Assembly: GCA_017979445.1 (NCBI GenBank)
Contig: CM030705.1
Coordinates: 17,005,040-17,069,039, forward strand
Direction of reading: 5' to 3'
DNA: 64,000 nucleotides
DNA from: Akebia trifoliata
Taxonomy: Eukaryota > Streptophyta > Magnoliopsida > Ranunculales > Lardizabalaceae
Below the pieces are notes generated by a model. The model made no database searches and had not been told where the DNA came from. It saw nothing but the letters and a program-made list of their open reading frames with translations. Each line of letters starts with the position of its first letter. The first letter of the stretch is position 1. This document shows, in pieces, positions 1 through 11,347 of this stretch. Both the position numbers and the translations under genes were made by a program.

Positions 1-370
1 ATATTAGGATCAATGTCAGACAAATAGCATGGAAGGTAATTTGACTAGAGATTTCCTCTACACGATTAAGAAAAATTCTATACAGGATATGTAAAATAAT
101 TTTTGTTAGTAGGAAACGGGCCCTTAACCCCAACTCTAATTATATAGGAAAAAAGATTCCAAACCGGGTTTTTTTCCGTTCGGTTAAATGAGTACGCACT
201 GACATTTTGACACCCTTCATGAAATAGCATAAAAAACGGTCAAGTTTAACATCACTATTTTGAAATCCAACGAGATGGGTATGTCCGTTTCCAACACTAG
301 TAAAATCCCTTCTGTGGTTATCTATTTTGGAAACAAAAACACCCAGATTCAAAATGCACTATTTGCAGAC
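1..370. other. 5' flank of PPR gene
   Basis: AT-rich sequence upstream of the PPR gene. No recognisable coding homology on either strand; a 70-codon minus-strand reading frame here resembles no family I know. It probably holds the PPR promoter, but I see no convincing TATA box at a fixed distance. Confidence 0.4.
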
Positions 371-424
371 ATGGATGAAGAACAACAAGAAGACAAAGAT
401 GATCTGTACTTCCTCATATTATGA
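371..424 (+). CDS. Upstream ORF overlapping PPR start codon
   Basis: A 17-codon ORF (ATG at 371, TGA at 422-424) encodes a very acidic peptide (MDEEQQEDKDDLYFLIL). Its stop overlaps the PPR start at 421-423 in the arrangement ATGA, a geometry that permits termination-reinitiation. Whether it lies on the mRNA depends on the transcription start, which cannot be read from sequence. It could regulate translation of the PPR protein or be coincidental. Confidence 0.4.
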   Translation: MDEEQQEDKDDLYFLIL

Positions 425-2403
425 TCTTTCTTTCCAAATCATTGAAGAAAACTTTCATTAAATCCCACATACCCATTTTTCAGATAAGCTCTCAGTGCTC
501 AAACAACATCATAGTTGTATACTCTAACCTCATAGATCACTCCCTCTCCTTGAAATCCTTGGTTTTATCCAAATTTATCCATGCCCGTTTGATAAAAGTT
601 GGACTAAACATCCATATTTTTCTGGGCAATCGCCTTCTTGATTTGTACTCCAAATTAGGTACCATTGACGATGCTTTGCAAGCTTTTCATGACTTACCCA
701 ATAAGAATTCCATTACTTGGAACGTTTTACTAAAGGTTTTATTTAAATTTGGTCATGTTGAAAGGGCTCGTTGTTTGTTCGATGAAATGCCCAAAAGAGA
801 TGTTGTATGCTGGAATTCAATGATTTCTGGCTACGCTTCGAATGGATTTGTTGATTCTTCTTTACGATTTTTCTTGGAAATGCAAAGGGTTGGTGTCAGA
901 CCAAATGGATTCACGTTTTCGATTTTGACATCGTGTACCTTGTGCATTCGTCAAGGTAAGCAAATTCATGGTAGCATAGTTCGAAGTGGTTTGAATTCAT
1001 CAAATATTGTCCTTGGTAATTGTTTAATTGACATGTATGGAGAGCTCATGCTTCTTGATTATGCTTTTGGCGTGTTTCTTACCATGGAGGAATTAGATGT
1101 TATTTCTTGGAACTCTTTGATTTTGGGGTGTGATAAGTCGGGTTATAGAGAATTGGCACTAAATCAGTTTTGTTCGATGAGATCTTCTGGGTATTCGCCT
1201 GACAACTTCACAATGTCAAATGTAATCAAAATTTGTTCTAACTTGCAGGTTTTGAAAACAGGTAAGCAAGTTTTTGCTCTATGTTTTGAGATGGGGTTTC
1301 TTTCTAATTCTGTAGTTTCAAGTGCCATTATTGACATGTTTTCCAAATGCGACAAATTGGAGGATTCTGTTTTCTTATTTAAGGAAACACATAGATGGGA
1401 TATGTTACTTTGCAATTCCATGATTTCGGGTTATGCAAGGCATGGGTTTGAGGAGGAAGCGTTGCGGCTATTTGTTCTAACATTGAGGAAGAATTTCAAG
1501 CCAACAGAGTTCACTCTCAGTAGCACTTTGAACTCTGCTTCATTCCTTTTTCCAGCTGAGGAGGGTATTCAAATCCACTCTTTGGTTCTTAAAATGGGTT
1601 TTCAGTCAGATATGATTGTCGCTAGTTCGCTTGTGGACATGTATGCTAAATATGGTTTAATCGACGACTCCTTCAAGATATTTTCTAAAATGGGGATAAA
1701 AGATTTGATATCTTGGAACATTATGATTATAGGTTTTGCTCGAAATGGGCAAGAGATCAAAGCCTTAGAAATCTTTGAAGAGCTCTGTGAGAGGGGTTCA
1801 CATCCAGATAGGATTACTCTAGCTGGGGTTCTACTGGCTTGCAGTCACAAGGGTTTTGTGAATGAAGGGAAATGTATATTTTCATCAATGGAGGAGAAAT
1901 ATGGAGTTATTCCAAGGGTTGAGCATTATGCTTGTATGGTGGATATGATGTGTCGAGCAGATAGACTCACGGAAGCAATAGAGATTATAGAAACAATGCC
2001 GCATCATCCCAATGCTTCGGTCTGGGGATTGCTTCTTCGTGCTTGTGCAATTCATGGGGACTTGAAACTCACAGAAAGAGTTGCTGAGACAGTAATGGAG
2101 TTGGAATCAAGCTCCTCTCTACCTTACTTGGTATTGGCTCGGATATATGGAATGAGGGGTAAATGGGAGAGCGTGGCTCGAGTTATGAAGGCGATGAAAG
2201 AGAGAGGTGTGAAGAAGGAGAGAGAATGCAGTTGGGTTGGGATCAAGAACCAAGTCTTTGCTTTCGAGGCAAACCAAATATTACATTATGGAGGAGAATC
2301 GATTTATTCAATATTGGGATTGCTGTTTTGGGAGATGGGGGATGAAGGGTACATTTGTCAACGGTATGATGATGATGTGGTTTGGGATGGATGGGAAAAT
2401 TGA
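421..2403 (+). CDS. PLS-class pentatricopeptide repeat protein, E type (At1g43980-like)
   Basis: An uninterrupted 660-codon ORF without introns, as is usual for plant PPR genes. PPR helical pairs run from about residue 50 to 530, with repeated signatures such as NSITWNVLLK, RDVVCWNSMISGYASNG, LDVISWNSLI and KDLISWNIMIIGFARNGQ, at the P/L/S spacing of the PLS subfamily. The C-terminus (about 540-660) resembles an E domain and ends without a DYW deaminase motif. The order and wording of the repeats closely resemble Arabidopsis At1g43980, annotated as mitochondrial. The first 40 residues are rich in Ser, Lys, Ile and Phe and could be an organelle targeting peptide. Family role: sequence-specific organelle RNA binding, often C-to-U editing together with separate DYW partners; the RNA target is unknown. 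The frame looks intact and functional. Confidence 0.9.
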   Translation: MIFLSKSLKKTFIKSHIPIFQISSQCSNNIIVVYSNLIDHSLSLKSLVLSKFIHARLIKVGLNIHIFLGNRLLDLYSKLGTIDDALQAFHDLPNKNSITWNVLLKVLFKFGHVERARCLFDEMPKRDVVCWNSMISGYASNGFVDSSLRFFLEMQRVGVRPNGFTFSILTSCTLCIRQGKQIHGSIVRSGLNSSNIVLGNCLIDMYGELMLLDYAFGVFLTMEELDVISWNSLILGCDKSGYRELALNQFCSMRSSGYSPDNFTMSNVIKICSNLQVLKTGKQVFALCFEMGFLSNSVVSSAIIDMFSKCDKLEDSVFLFKETHRWDMLLCNSMISGYARHGFEEEALRLFVLTLRKNFKPTEFTLSSTLNSASFLFPAEEGIQIHSLVLKMGFQSDMIVASSLVDMYAKYGLIDDSFKIFSKMGIKDLISWNIMIIGFARNGQEIKALEIFEELCERGSHPDRITLAGVLLACSHKGFVNEGKCIFSSMEEKYGVIPRVEHYACMVDMMCRADRLTEAIEIIETMPHHPNASVWGLLLRACAIHGDLKLTERVAETVMELESSSSLPYLVLARIYGMRGKWESVARVMKAMKERGVKKERECSWVGIKNQVFAFEANQILHYGGESIYSILGLLFWEMGDEGYICQRYDDDVVWDGWEN

Positions 2404-3650
2404 AGGAAAGAAGGTATATTTCTCTAACGGATGAATTTATTGAAGGAGGTTTCTGCTGGAAGGGTTGCGACTCAAAGTCGGGACAGGAGGGGTTTTCATC
2501 TATGTATTTTTAGCTAGTTGAAATAGTATATTTCTCTATATGAGACCGTGCACACTTAAAATTCGAAGCCATATCTATGGCTGATCCCAGTTATGTTGGC
2601 CAGAAGGACACAATCAGATTGGGGCATGTGAGATTTATATTGAGTCCTACAAATATAAAATACCTTACAAAGTTCGATCACGTTGAGAAGGAAATGCGAA
2701 AAACACAAAATAGAGAACAATTGATTTTACGATACATTTTGCTTTCATGAAATGACTTTTCTTGTAAATGGATCTAAATGCTCGAACAAAATCTGTTATG
2801 GGATAATTCAAAATGGGAATAGTGCTTGGTTTGACATAAATTTTGCAGCGACAAGCAACGGGGGTTTTGGTAGGCTAATTAATTGTTTGTGCTGACACCA
2901 TGTTTGATGATAGAAACTCTTAAGTCGAGCCAAGTAAAGTTGTTGCCTTCTAAATGTTTGGTGCTCCAACCAGTAAGTCCGCTTATAACAAGATTTAGAT
3001 TACTAAACGGTTTAAGTGGGTTTTGAACTTAAGTTTGTGTGGACCACCCTCAACTACACCGATTGGATCCACTCTAGTCCATTGTTCAACTATATTTTTT
3101 AGTCATCCCATGTTCATATGTTGGTTGACTAATCTTATTAGTATTGCTTGTATATTATTTTCACCACCTTTGATTAAATACAACTAAAAAGTTTTTATCT
3201 ATGTTATTAGTTGATTAGTATTAAATATTAGGATGATTAAAACATACCACTCCATGCTCTGGTGAATATTTGACATACCCCATTGTTTTAATAAGAACGA
3301 CACATAGCTCGGATGATTAAGACATGTACCATAGATGTCTTGTTTGATCAACTAATGAAAACGGACCTAAATGCTATTTTCTTCATCCTCTATTAAAAAA
3401 ACCCTTCAATTCTTCTTGCCAAAACCAGTAGTGACCTTTCATCCTCTTCGGTAAATTTTTTTACCTTTGTGTTCATCCTTAATTCTATCTACTAGAACCT
3501 TCAAACCTTGTGAATTAGCGGAATTTTGGGAAAGTAGAGGTAAGTTTGTCAACGGATATTATTTTCAAATTCAGATATGTTTACAATGGATACTTGAATC
3601 CGATTAACTTATGGGATATTTGATAATACCAAATTCGAATATTAAGTAAC
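2404..3650. other. Intergenic, no gene seen
   Basis: Downstream flank of the PPR gene. AT-rich with stops in all frames and no recognisable protein remnant, apart from the retrotransposon protease relic that begins near its right edge. Confidence 0.5.
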
Positions 3651-3958
3651 TTGGGTTTGAATAGTATTAAGGGATGATACCCAAATCAATGAAGTGCATC
3701 TTCTCATTGATTTGAGACACTCGACTGGTGGTTGATGCGTATAAAGGTGTTAAATGTCCCCTTGGACAGTGATCAAGTTCCTACTGATTTTAAAACGGAT
3801 CCAAAGTTTGTCAAAACCCCATAGAGTTGGACCCAAAGTTTAGATCCACTATGCACCAAGAACCATGTCGCAACCGCCAAACTCCAAGAGAGAGGCATTG
3901 GTGGTGAAAGAATGTTATTGGAAGTCAAAAAAAAAATTGAGCATCATCCGTGATTCCT
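3650..3958 (-). pseudogene. Chromovirus-like gypsy protease relic, 3' half
   Basis: Read on the minus strand, about 3760-3900 gives GGCDMVLGA, two stops and then TLGPTLWGFDKLWIRF. This is the downstream part of a Ty3/gypsy retropepsin (canonical GGCDVVLG-x-WL-x-TLGPI-x-WDF). It continues the protease start found at 11353-11475 on the other side of copia element C1, so both belong to one older element split by C1. Stop codons show it is dead. No reverse transcriptase of this element was found further left. Confidence 0.7.
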
Positions 3959-3963
3959 CATTT
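3959..3963. repeat. Target-site duplication of C1, left
   Basis: CATTT immediately left of the C1 LTR; the same five bases follow the other LTR at 11348-11352. A 5-bp duplication is usual for LTR retrotransposons. Confidence 0.85.
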
Positions 3964-4475
3964 TGTTGTCAAAATACTGTGAATATAATAGACATAGATC
4001 TAGGATTTGATCTTGGAAAAAAAAAATAGAATTGAAAAAAACCAATAATTGTAAAATACCTAGATTTACTTTTTCGATTATCCGCGAAAAATACTTTGAT
4101 CTTGATTTGCGAAGAATAGGTGCACTACCGCAACTCTGCCTAAACCTTTGGTGATGGGAACTTCTATTTCAATAATAGAATAATCTATTTGTGTAGAGAG
4201 GAGGGGATGACCATCTATTTATAAAAGAGGACACTATATTTTTTACCCATTGTAGAATTCTAGTATTAGGTTAATATTACTTAAGATTTGATAGGATGTT
4301 CATTAACCCATCATATTTAATGTTGGTAACCAATGCCAGACTACAAGCATGATTTTCAATTTTACCCTTAATGTTTTGAACCAATTACAATCCAGTATTT
4401 ATATAAAATTTGTATATGTGAAAGGGCCACAAAATAATTTTAATAACGAAAATAATAATAATAGTAATTCCAACA
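3964..4475 (-). repeat. C1 LTR, 3' copy
   Basis: Begins TGTTGTCAAAATACTG and ends ATTCCAACA, with TGTTG/CAACA termini. Matches 10823-11347 throughout, including the shared stretch with CCTTTGGTGATGG and the closing run of AAT repeats. Confidence 0.93.
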
Positions 4476-4486
4476 ATCTCCCACTT
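4476..4486 (-). other. C1 polypurine tract
   Basis: On the minus strand AAGTGGGAGAT directly abuts the 3' LTR. AAGTGGGAGA is a common copia purine tract, used to prime plus-strand DNA synthesis. Confidence 0.85.
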
Positions 4487-5081
4487 GGCCTTTACATATA
4501 TCTTTTGTTTAAAATGACTCTCTAGATTGTTACCTTTTGAATAATCGAATGTACTCTTTTGAAAAATAATTGTTCAAAACATTTCAGATAATCTTTAACT
4601 GTCACTTTCATTTAAATATACCACTACTGATGGATCATGGATGTAACAAAGTGCTAATTTGTTGGCCCTAAGATAATTCTATGGTCTCAAAACTAGTACT
4701 ATCAATAAATTTAGGAGTTTACTTTTATGAGAACTTTTTTTGCGGTATTAAGACAATGTACACTTCTTAATGTAGTCTGTATGTATATTCCCTAGGTGTC
4801 CAGCTTCATATTCATCATATGTCATTTTGATGTCTTAATAACAACCAGTCATATGATATTCTATCACCTTTCTATCTAGAATGAAGACTTCATCAATACC
4901 AATTCATATCTATTCCAAGTATTTTTAACACTTTACGAGTACATCTACTCACATGCAAAGATAACATGTGTACACAGTAATGCATAAATAATGACTAGTC
5001 ATTATCAATTTTTTTAAACAGTAATAAATAGTCTATCAAGAGTATAGATAAATCAAAATAAATATAAAATAAACTCAATAC

Positions 5082-5873
5082 TTAAATAACATGAACAAAT
5101 GACATGATAACTTCCATACGAGTTATATGTTTCTTAAAAATCTTTGACGGGAATCCTTTTGTGAGAGGGTCAACTATCATATTTTTAAAATCTATCTTGG
5201 CAATCTCGATCAATCCTTCATGAATAGTTTTACATACTAAAAGGTACTTTATTTTGATGTGCTTGTTTCCTCTTGTCACTCTTTCATTCTTTGCAAAATC
5301 AGTAGTAGCCTTGTTATCACAATAGATAACAATAGGTCTATCAATAGAATCCACAATCTTTAATTCACCGATAAAATTTTTCAACCAAATTGCTTTACAG
5401 GTTGCTTCATAACATCCAATAAACTCTGAATATATAGTCGAATCTATTAGAATAATTTGTTTTGAGTTTCTCCATGAGATAGCTCCATGCTCAAGCATAA
5501 AAATATAACTTGAAGTAGACTTCAAGCTATCACGGCATCCAACATGATCTACATAAGAATAATCAACAACTCGAAGCTCACTCGATTTTCAATATACTAA
5601 CATAAAATCTTTTGTTATCTGTAAATATCGAAGTACTTTCTTTACTATTCTCCAATTAGAAATATCGAGATTTTGCTGATATCTTCTAAGCATACCAACA
5701 ATGTAATTGATATCGGGTCGAATGTAAATCATTGTATACATAAAACTACCGACTGTTGAGGCATATTCTGATGCATCAACCTCCATCTTCTTAAACTTGT
5801 TCTTAGGACATTGATCTTGACTAAATACATCTCCTTTCACCACAAGAGCCTCACTAGGGGTATATTTATCCAT
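5082..5873 (-). pseudogene. C1 RNase H and end of RT
   Basis: Two open segments (5589-5873 and 5082-5525) encode the RT connection (AYSTVGSFMYTMIYIRPDI-like, then LRYLQITKDF) and the copia RNase H (ISWRNSKQ, YSEFIGCYEATCKAIWLK, YCDNKATTDFAKN, DPLTKGFPSKIF). A break with stop codons lies at about 5525-5590. The usual HI-E-KY acid is replaced by Lys (HIKIKY). Confidence 0.85.
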
Positions 5874-5923
5874 ACGAGCACCTTTTGAATGTATGTTTTC
5901 TGTGACAAACCTAAAAATATAGC

Positions 5924-6400
5924 TTATCTATTTCTATGAATTTTAATCCCTAAAACATATTGAGCATCCCTCATATCTTTCATGTCAAAACTTTTTGACA
6001 GAAAAGACTTTGTGTCACACAAAAGATGAACATCATTGTTTGTTAGAATAATGAATCGACTCACACTCATCTTGAGACATATGTACTTGTCGACGAAATT
6101 TTCTTTAAATTTGTATCTGGTCACCACTTGATCAAATTTTAAGTACTACTGTCTTGATGCTTGTTTCAACCCATAGATTGATCTTTTCAACTTGCAAACA
6201 AGATGTTCTCTTTTATCAGCTTTAAAACTCTTAGGTTGTACCATGTAAATCTCCTCATCCAATTCACCATTTAGAAAAATAGTTTTTACATCCATCTGAT
6301 GTAAATCTAAATCATAATGCACTACTATCACAAAGATAATCCTCAATGAATCTTTAGAAGAAATTGGGGAATAAGTTTCACTAAAATCAATACCTGACTT
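5924..6400 (-). pseudogene. C1 reverse transcriptase, catalytic motif deleted
   Basis: The segment 6146-6346 encodes QMDVKTIFLNGELDEEIYM and LKRSIYGLKQASRQ, the finger/palm part of copia RT (normally DVKTAFLNGxLxEEIYM). After a stop, 5924-6127 encodes SRFIILTNNDVHLL and FDMKDMRDAQYVLGIKIHR. In intact relatives the sequence between the two halves of SRFI..LTND holds the YVDD active site. Here about 8-11 codons including YVDD are missing, so the enzyme cannot work. Confidence 0.85.
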
Positions 6401-7136
6401 TTACTTGAAACCCTTCGCTACAAGTCTTACTTTAAACCTCTCGACCTTACCTTCTGAATCCCTTTTAGTTTTAAAAAATCAATTTGCATTCTATTATCTT
6501 ATGACCTTTTGGAAATGTCATCAGTTTCCATACTTCATTTTTTTCATAGATCTCAATTTTTCTATCATTGTTTCTTGCCAGAATTGAGATTCATTTGAGT
6601 CTATTGCTTCTTTGAATGTTGAAGGATCATTGACATCACCTTTGATAGTATCTATTTCTTGAAAATATACTTCATAATCATCTGTAATAGCGGGTCTGCA
6701 TTCTTAGGTAGATCTCTTAATGGGAATGATTGGTTGCCAAACTAGAACTACTACAACTTGAGGATTGGGTTCTGGTTGGATTGCTGCATCTTCTACAACA
6801 ACTGTACGGACAGATGATACCATCAAATAAGGTGAAGGTTGCGGAATAAAACATATATATTGGTGGATCATTATGTTTTTCTTTAAATATAATATTCCTA
6901 CATTTTTTACTCCTACTATTTTGACCATATTCCAAAAACCTAGCACAATTGATTTCAACAATTTCCATATGTTTTGACGGACAGAAAAATCTGTAACCCT
7001 TCGATCTCTCAGGATAACTAAGAAAGTGACAAGTCATCGTTCGATGATCAAGCTTTTTTTGATTTGGATTGTACAACTTTGCTTTACCAAGGTACCCCCA
7101 AACATGAAGATAGCTAATGCTTGGTTTCTTGTCAGT

Positions 7137-7763
7137 CTATAACTTGAAAGAAGTTTTTGGAGTTGCTTTGCAAGGAACTCTATTTAGAATGTAAACTGTT
7201 GTCTTTAAGGCTTTACTCCAAAAGTTTTCTGATAGGTCTGAGTGACTCATTATATTGCGAACATCTTCTTGATAAGTCCGATTTATTCTTTCAGCAACCC
7301 CATTTTGCTTAGGTGTTCCAGGTGTGATATATTGAAGAACTATGCCTTTCTTCCTCAAATATTCCACAAACTTCCTGTGATTAATACCATCATTATCCAT
7401 CATCCTATAATACTCTCTACCTCTATCAGATCTGATAGCTTTGATCTTCTTATTCAACTATTTCTTAATTTTCACTTGATAGGTTTTGAAAACTTCCAAT
7501 GTCTCATCCTTATGGTGTATCAAATACAGATAAACAAATTTAGAATAATCATCAATAAAAGTAATGAAATAATGCTGACTTCCTCGAGAAGGAATTGGAA
7601 AATGACCACAAATATCTGTATGAACTAATCCCAATAAATTATTAGTTTTGGTAGCTTCAAGCTTCCGGTGCTTAGTCATTTTTTCCTTAATACAATCCAC
7701 ACATACATCAAAATCTGAAAAATCTAGATGACTTAAAATTTTTTTCTTAGCCAAGGATTCCAA
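7137..7763 (-). pseudogene. C1 integrase
   Basis: Two frames separated by a single stop near 7457. The first (7458-7763) carries the GAG-pre-integrase tail and core start LVHTDICGHF with FITFIDDYSKFVYLY. The second (7137-7457) carries IRSDRGREYY and GTPKQNGVAERINRT. The three acidic core residues (D in HTD, D in RSD, E in VAE) are all still present. The C-terminal part continues to about 6717 through YPERSKGYRFFCPS, where frames shift. Confidence 0.88.
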
Positions 7764-7796
7764 TCTTCTCTTAGAAATGTGACCTAATCTTAAATG

Positions 7797-8300
7797 TCAT
7801 AATATAGAAGAGTTTCCTGACGAACTAGGATGCTTAGACCTCGAAACATGTGAATCAACAGATAAACATAACAGAGAAGAAGCAAATGAGTTATCCAAAG
7901 ATAACTGATAAAGACCATCCAATAAAAAATCATGTCCAACAGTGTCATCATGATAAAGAACATGTATCCTACTATCGTGAAAAGTAAAAGCATAACCAGT
8001 AATGTCCAATCTAGAAATATAAATAATATTATGTTTAAAAGGCAGGATGTGAAATGTATTTTCTAAAATTAAAGAATGCCCTATATCAAGAATGAGACGA
8101 TAAGCTCCAACAGCCTCAACCTGTAATGCTTCTACATTTTGGAAAAAAAGTCTATCCTCTGGTCTGGGATTTCTCTTACTGACGAACCCCTGTAGAAAAT
8201 GAGAAATATGCACAGATATGCCTAAATCAATCCACTATGAGTTTGAAGGAACATCAACTAAATTAAACTCATAACAAACTAGAACTGAATTAGTACCTCT
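7797..8300 (-). pseudogene. C1 protease and pre-integrase domain
   Basis: Reads WIDLGISVHISHFLQGF at the protease start, where copia proteases have W-LDTGA/S-x-H-S. The catalytic triad reads DLG instead of DTG/DSG. Downstream come SRLDITGYAFTFHD and the HLRLGHISKRRLE pre-integrase zinc-binding motif near 7790. Confidence 0.8.
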
Positions 8301-9138
8301 TAGATTCTTTTGTAATCAGTTTTTATGAGCAAAGCAATCCTTCTTCATGTGTCCATTTTTCTTGTAGAACCAGTAATCTTCACTATCTATTTTTTCAGCC
8401 TCTATCTTTTCCTTTATTATTTTCTAATTCTTGAAACCCTTGAACTCTTTTTCTTGTTTGAAGTTCTTGTTGCCGCCTTTTTTGAAATCCTTATTCTTGA
8501 AATTTTTCTTACTATTTGGGTGAACTGCCAAGTATGCTGACTCAACCTTCGAATCTCTCAATTTTACCTACTCAGTAACACAAAGAGAAAATCAGTTGAT
8601 TCAGATCCCATTTAGTTTCTTGTGCATTGTAATTGACCTTATAAGTATTAAAAGATTTAGGTAGAGATAAAACTATCATGTGAACCAAAAGGTCATCTTC
8701 AAAAATAATCTTCTGCTCATGGAGACCAATGACAAGTTTGGACATTTTGAGTATATGTTTCCGCACATTTTCATCATTATACTTTAGATTCATCAATTAA
8801 CTCAAATACTCATATTGAATAAATATCTTTGTTCCCACAAATTATTTCTTGATAATCTACAACAGTTCCTTAGCTGTATCTGTGGTCTGAATGCCACCTC
8901 GAAAAGTCTCACTACTAGATGCTTGAATGATCATCATAGATAATCTATTAATTTTTTCCCATTTAACAAAATGAGTCCTTACCAACTCTGTAAAATCTGA
9001 AAGTGGAGTCGATGACATGTCTTCAAAAAAAATAAAATCAAAATCCATGCCTCCTAGTAAAATGTCAATATTCATCTTCCAAGATGAGTAATTAGAGCCA
9101 TTAAGAAGTTCAATCCCTGTCAGACTCTTTTGAATCAA
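8300..9138 (-). pseudogene. C1 gag with zinc knuckle
   Basis: The segment 8857-9138 encodes LLNGSNYSSWKMNI and FVKWEKINRLSMMII, and 8572-8796 encodes VRKHILKMSKLVIGLHEQK and LPKSFNTYKVNY. This is the UBN2-type gag of plant copia elements. A CX2C-type knuckle with NGHMKKDC follows at about 8325-8370. Several stops and frame changes break the gag. Confidence 0.85.
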
Positions 9139-9189
9139 TGACCCATCTATAGCTGCAATAAGATATGGTCAAATATTCAAAATATACTA

Positions 9190-10808
9190 TGAGATTTAAT
9201 TCTTTCAATTCATACCAGGGATTTTGATCGAATTATTTTAGAGTATTTTATTAAAGGTGAAAATTTTCACTTTACAAGTACAAACAAGTCGTATCATCAA
9301 GACTCGCCTTTGGGTTGAGATCTTAATATGCTATATGTTCCCTAAAATTGCGTTGGAGTACGCATATAGGCCTAACCACTCACGTTCCAATTCAATCTAG
9401 ACCCTATCCACACCTTTAGACAAAATGGTTATCTTTCTCTTCCCTTTACACTTGTGACTATTCTATTCACTCGATCTACACAAAAATTCTTAAATCACCT
9501 TTAGGCAGAAGTTAGTGATTTCATGTAAAAGAGTGCCACAAAGTGATCTTAGTAAGACATTATGTCTCAGAATTCAAGAATTCGTAACTTCTATAAAACA
9601 ATCACTTTTAGGCAGACTACTATTCTATTTCCATCACGTTCCTTAAACGATTACTTAAAGTATCTTCCTAAACCCGTATGGGCAAAACCTATACCCTAAT
9701 ATATCTAAATTTACTTTCTAATTGTTCTTGTTTTGCATGTGGGTACATTAAAAATAACAACTAAAATTTCAATATAAATGAAATCAATTATAAATATATT
9801 CTCCAAAAAGGTACAACTTAATTTGAACTTTACTGTTATGTATTGCTGTCAACGAATTATTTTAACAATTTTATTGAATAGATCTCGAAAAAAATATTCA
9901 AAATGGACTCTTGTTTTGTCCAAATTGAAGTTAAAATGAATTAGTTATCATTTTTCAAAGTTTTATAAGAAAAAAATGATTTTTTAATGTGCTAGTTTAA
10001 CTTGAACCAACTGGACTTGTTCGGCTGAATTGGTTTGCCTTGAACCAGGTCAAGGGTTGACCCAAACGAATCGAATAAGCGAATCGATTTGAGTCTAAAA
10101 CGGTGAATTGGGCTTAGCCCAATCACAACAGCCAAACGGGCTTGGTCCAACATAATTTAAAATGGGCTTAGCCCAATCACAATATAAAGCCCAATTGAAA
10201 TTAATATCAGGTCGGCCTAACCTAAATAAAATGATCGATCGTCATTTTCATCAAGAAAATAGACTTGCTATATCAAAACCCTAAATGCCGCCATCACCCA
10301 AACGACAGCCACCCCATCGTCGACCGACAGGTCTGTTTGCAAGCGTCAGACGACTGAAATGGTCATCGAAAAACGTTCGGTAACCTCAGATTAAAACCAC
10401 GATGACTGGTTTTGAGAATCGATTTTTAAATAAATCTGAAATCTCTTCGATTTTAGATTCTCACAATCGTTAAAATAGGACAAACACGAATACAGATCAC
10501 GTCTTCGATTTCAGATCTCATAAGTCCGTTTAACCCATTCGATTTCAGTTTGTAATGGCTTTCGATTCAAGTTTTGGATTTGAGAAGATAAGTTCTAAAT
10601 TTATCTGTCTCTGTTTTAATGGATTTATAAAAGTTGATTGTGTTCTTGATTTAGAAAAAACGCAGATTTTATTTTTGAGTAAATTGACTTTAAATAATAA
10701 AAAATATTTATTCCAAAAATAAATCTAGATTCATATCAGATTTAATCAAGATAAATCTAGTTTAACTCAGATTTAATCAGGGTTTTACACAAGACCAAAT
10801 CCAGCACG
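9190..10808 (-). other. Long C1 leader between primer binding site and gag
   Basis: About 1.6 kb without coding remnants, much longer than a usual copia leader. It includes a stretch at 10000-10210 with repeated GGGCTTAGCCCAATCACAA (two copies near 10111 and 10162) and a GC-richer patch at 10290-10340. It may hold material captured by the element. Confidence 0.55.
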
Positions 10809-10820
10809 GCTCTGATACCA
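10809..10820 (-). other. C1 primer binding site (initiator tRNA-Met)
   Basis: The minus strand reads TGGTATCAGAGC, the standard complement of the 3' end of plant initiator methionyl tRNA, two bases inside the 5' LTR. Confidence 0.93.
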
Positions 10821-10822
10821 AT

Positions 10823-11347
10823 TGTTGTTAAAATACTGTGAATATAATAGACATGGATCTAGGATTTGATTTTGGACAAAAAAAAAAGAATAATCAAATA
10901 GAAAAACCCAATAATTGTAAAATACCTAGATTTACTTTTTTGATTATCCGTGAATAATACTTTGATCTTGATCTACGAAGAATAGATGCACTACCCTAAC
11001 TCTGCCTACACCTTTGGTGATGGAAACCTTTATCTCAATAATAAAATAATCTGCTTGTGTAGAGAGGGGGGGGAGACGATCACCTATTTATAAAAGATGA
11101 TACTAAATTTTCTACCCATCGTAGAATTCTAGTATTAGGTGAATACCACTTAAGATTTGATAGGATGTTCACTAACCCATCATATTTGATGTTAGTAACC
11201 AGTGCCAGACCACAAGCATGATTTTCAATTTTACCCTTAATGTTTTGAACCAATTACAATCCAGTATTTATATAAAATTTGTATATGTGAAAGGGCCACA
11301 AAATAATTTTAATAACAATAATAATAATAGTAATAGTAATTCCAATA
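10823..11347 (-). repeat. C1 LTR, 5' copy
   Basis: Matches 3964-4475. It starts TGTTGTTAAAATACTG; the end is CCAATA, where the usual final CAACA has changed, so the terminal dinucleotide CA is mutated. Confidence 0.92.

Larger units (their letters stand above)
3964..11347 (-). mobile_element. Complete but inactive Ty1/copia retrotransposon C1
   Basis: A 7.4-kb minus-strand element bounded by two ~515-bp LTRs (3964-4475 and 10823-11347) and a 5-bp duplication CATTT. It has a tRNA-iMet primer binding site at 10809-10820, a purine tract at 4476-4486, and coding order gag, protease, integrase, RT, RNase H, which defines copia. All reading frames are broken by stops and frameshifts, and the RT catalytic motif is absent. 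The two LTRs differ by scattered substitutions and small indels, so the insertion is old. It sits inside the protease region of an older gypsy element. Confidence 0.93.
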
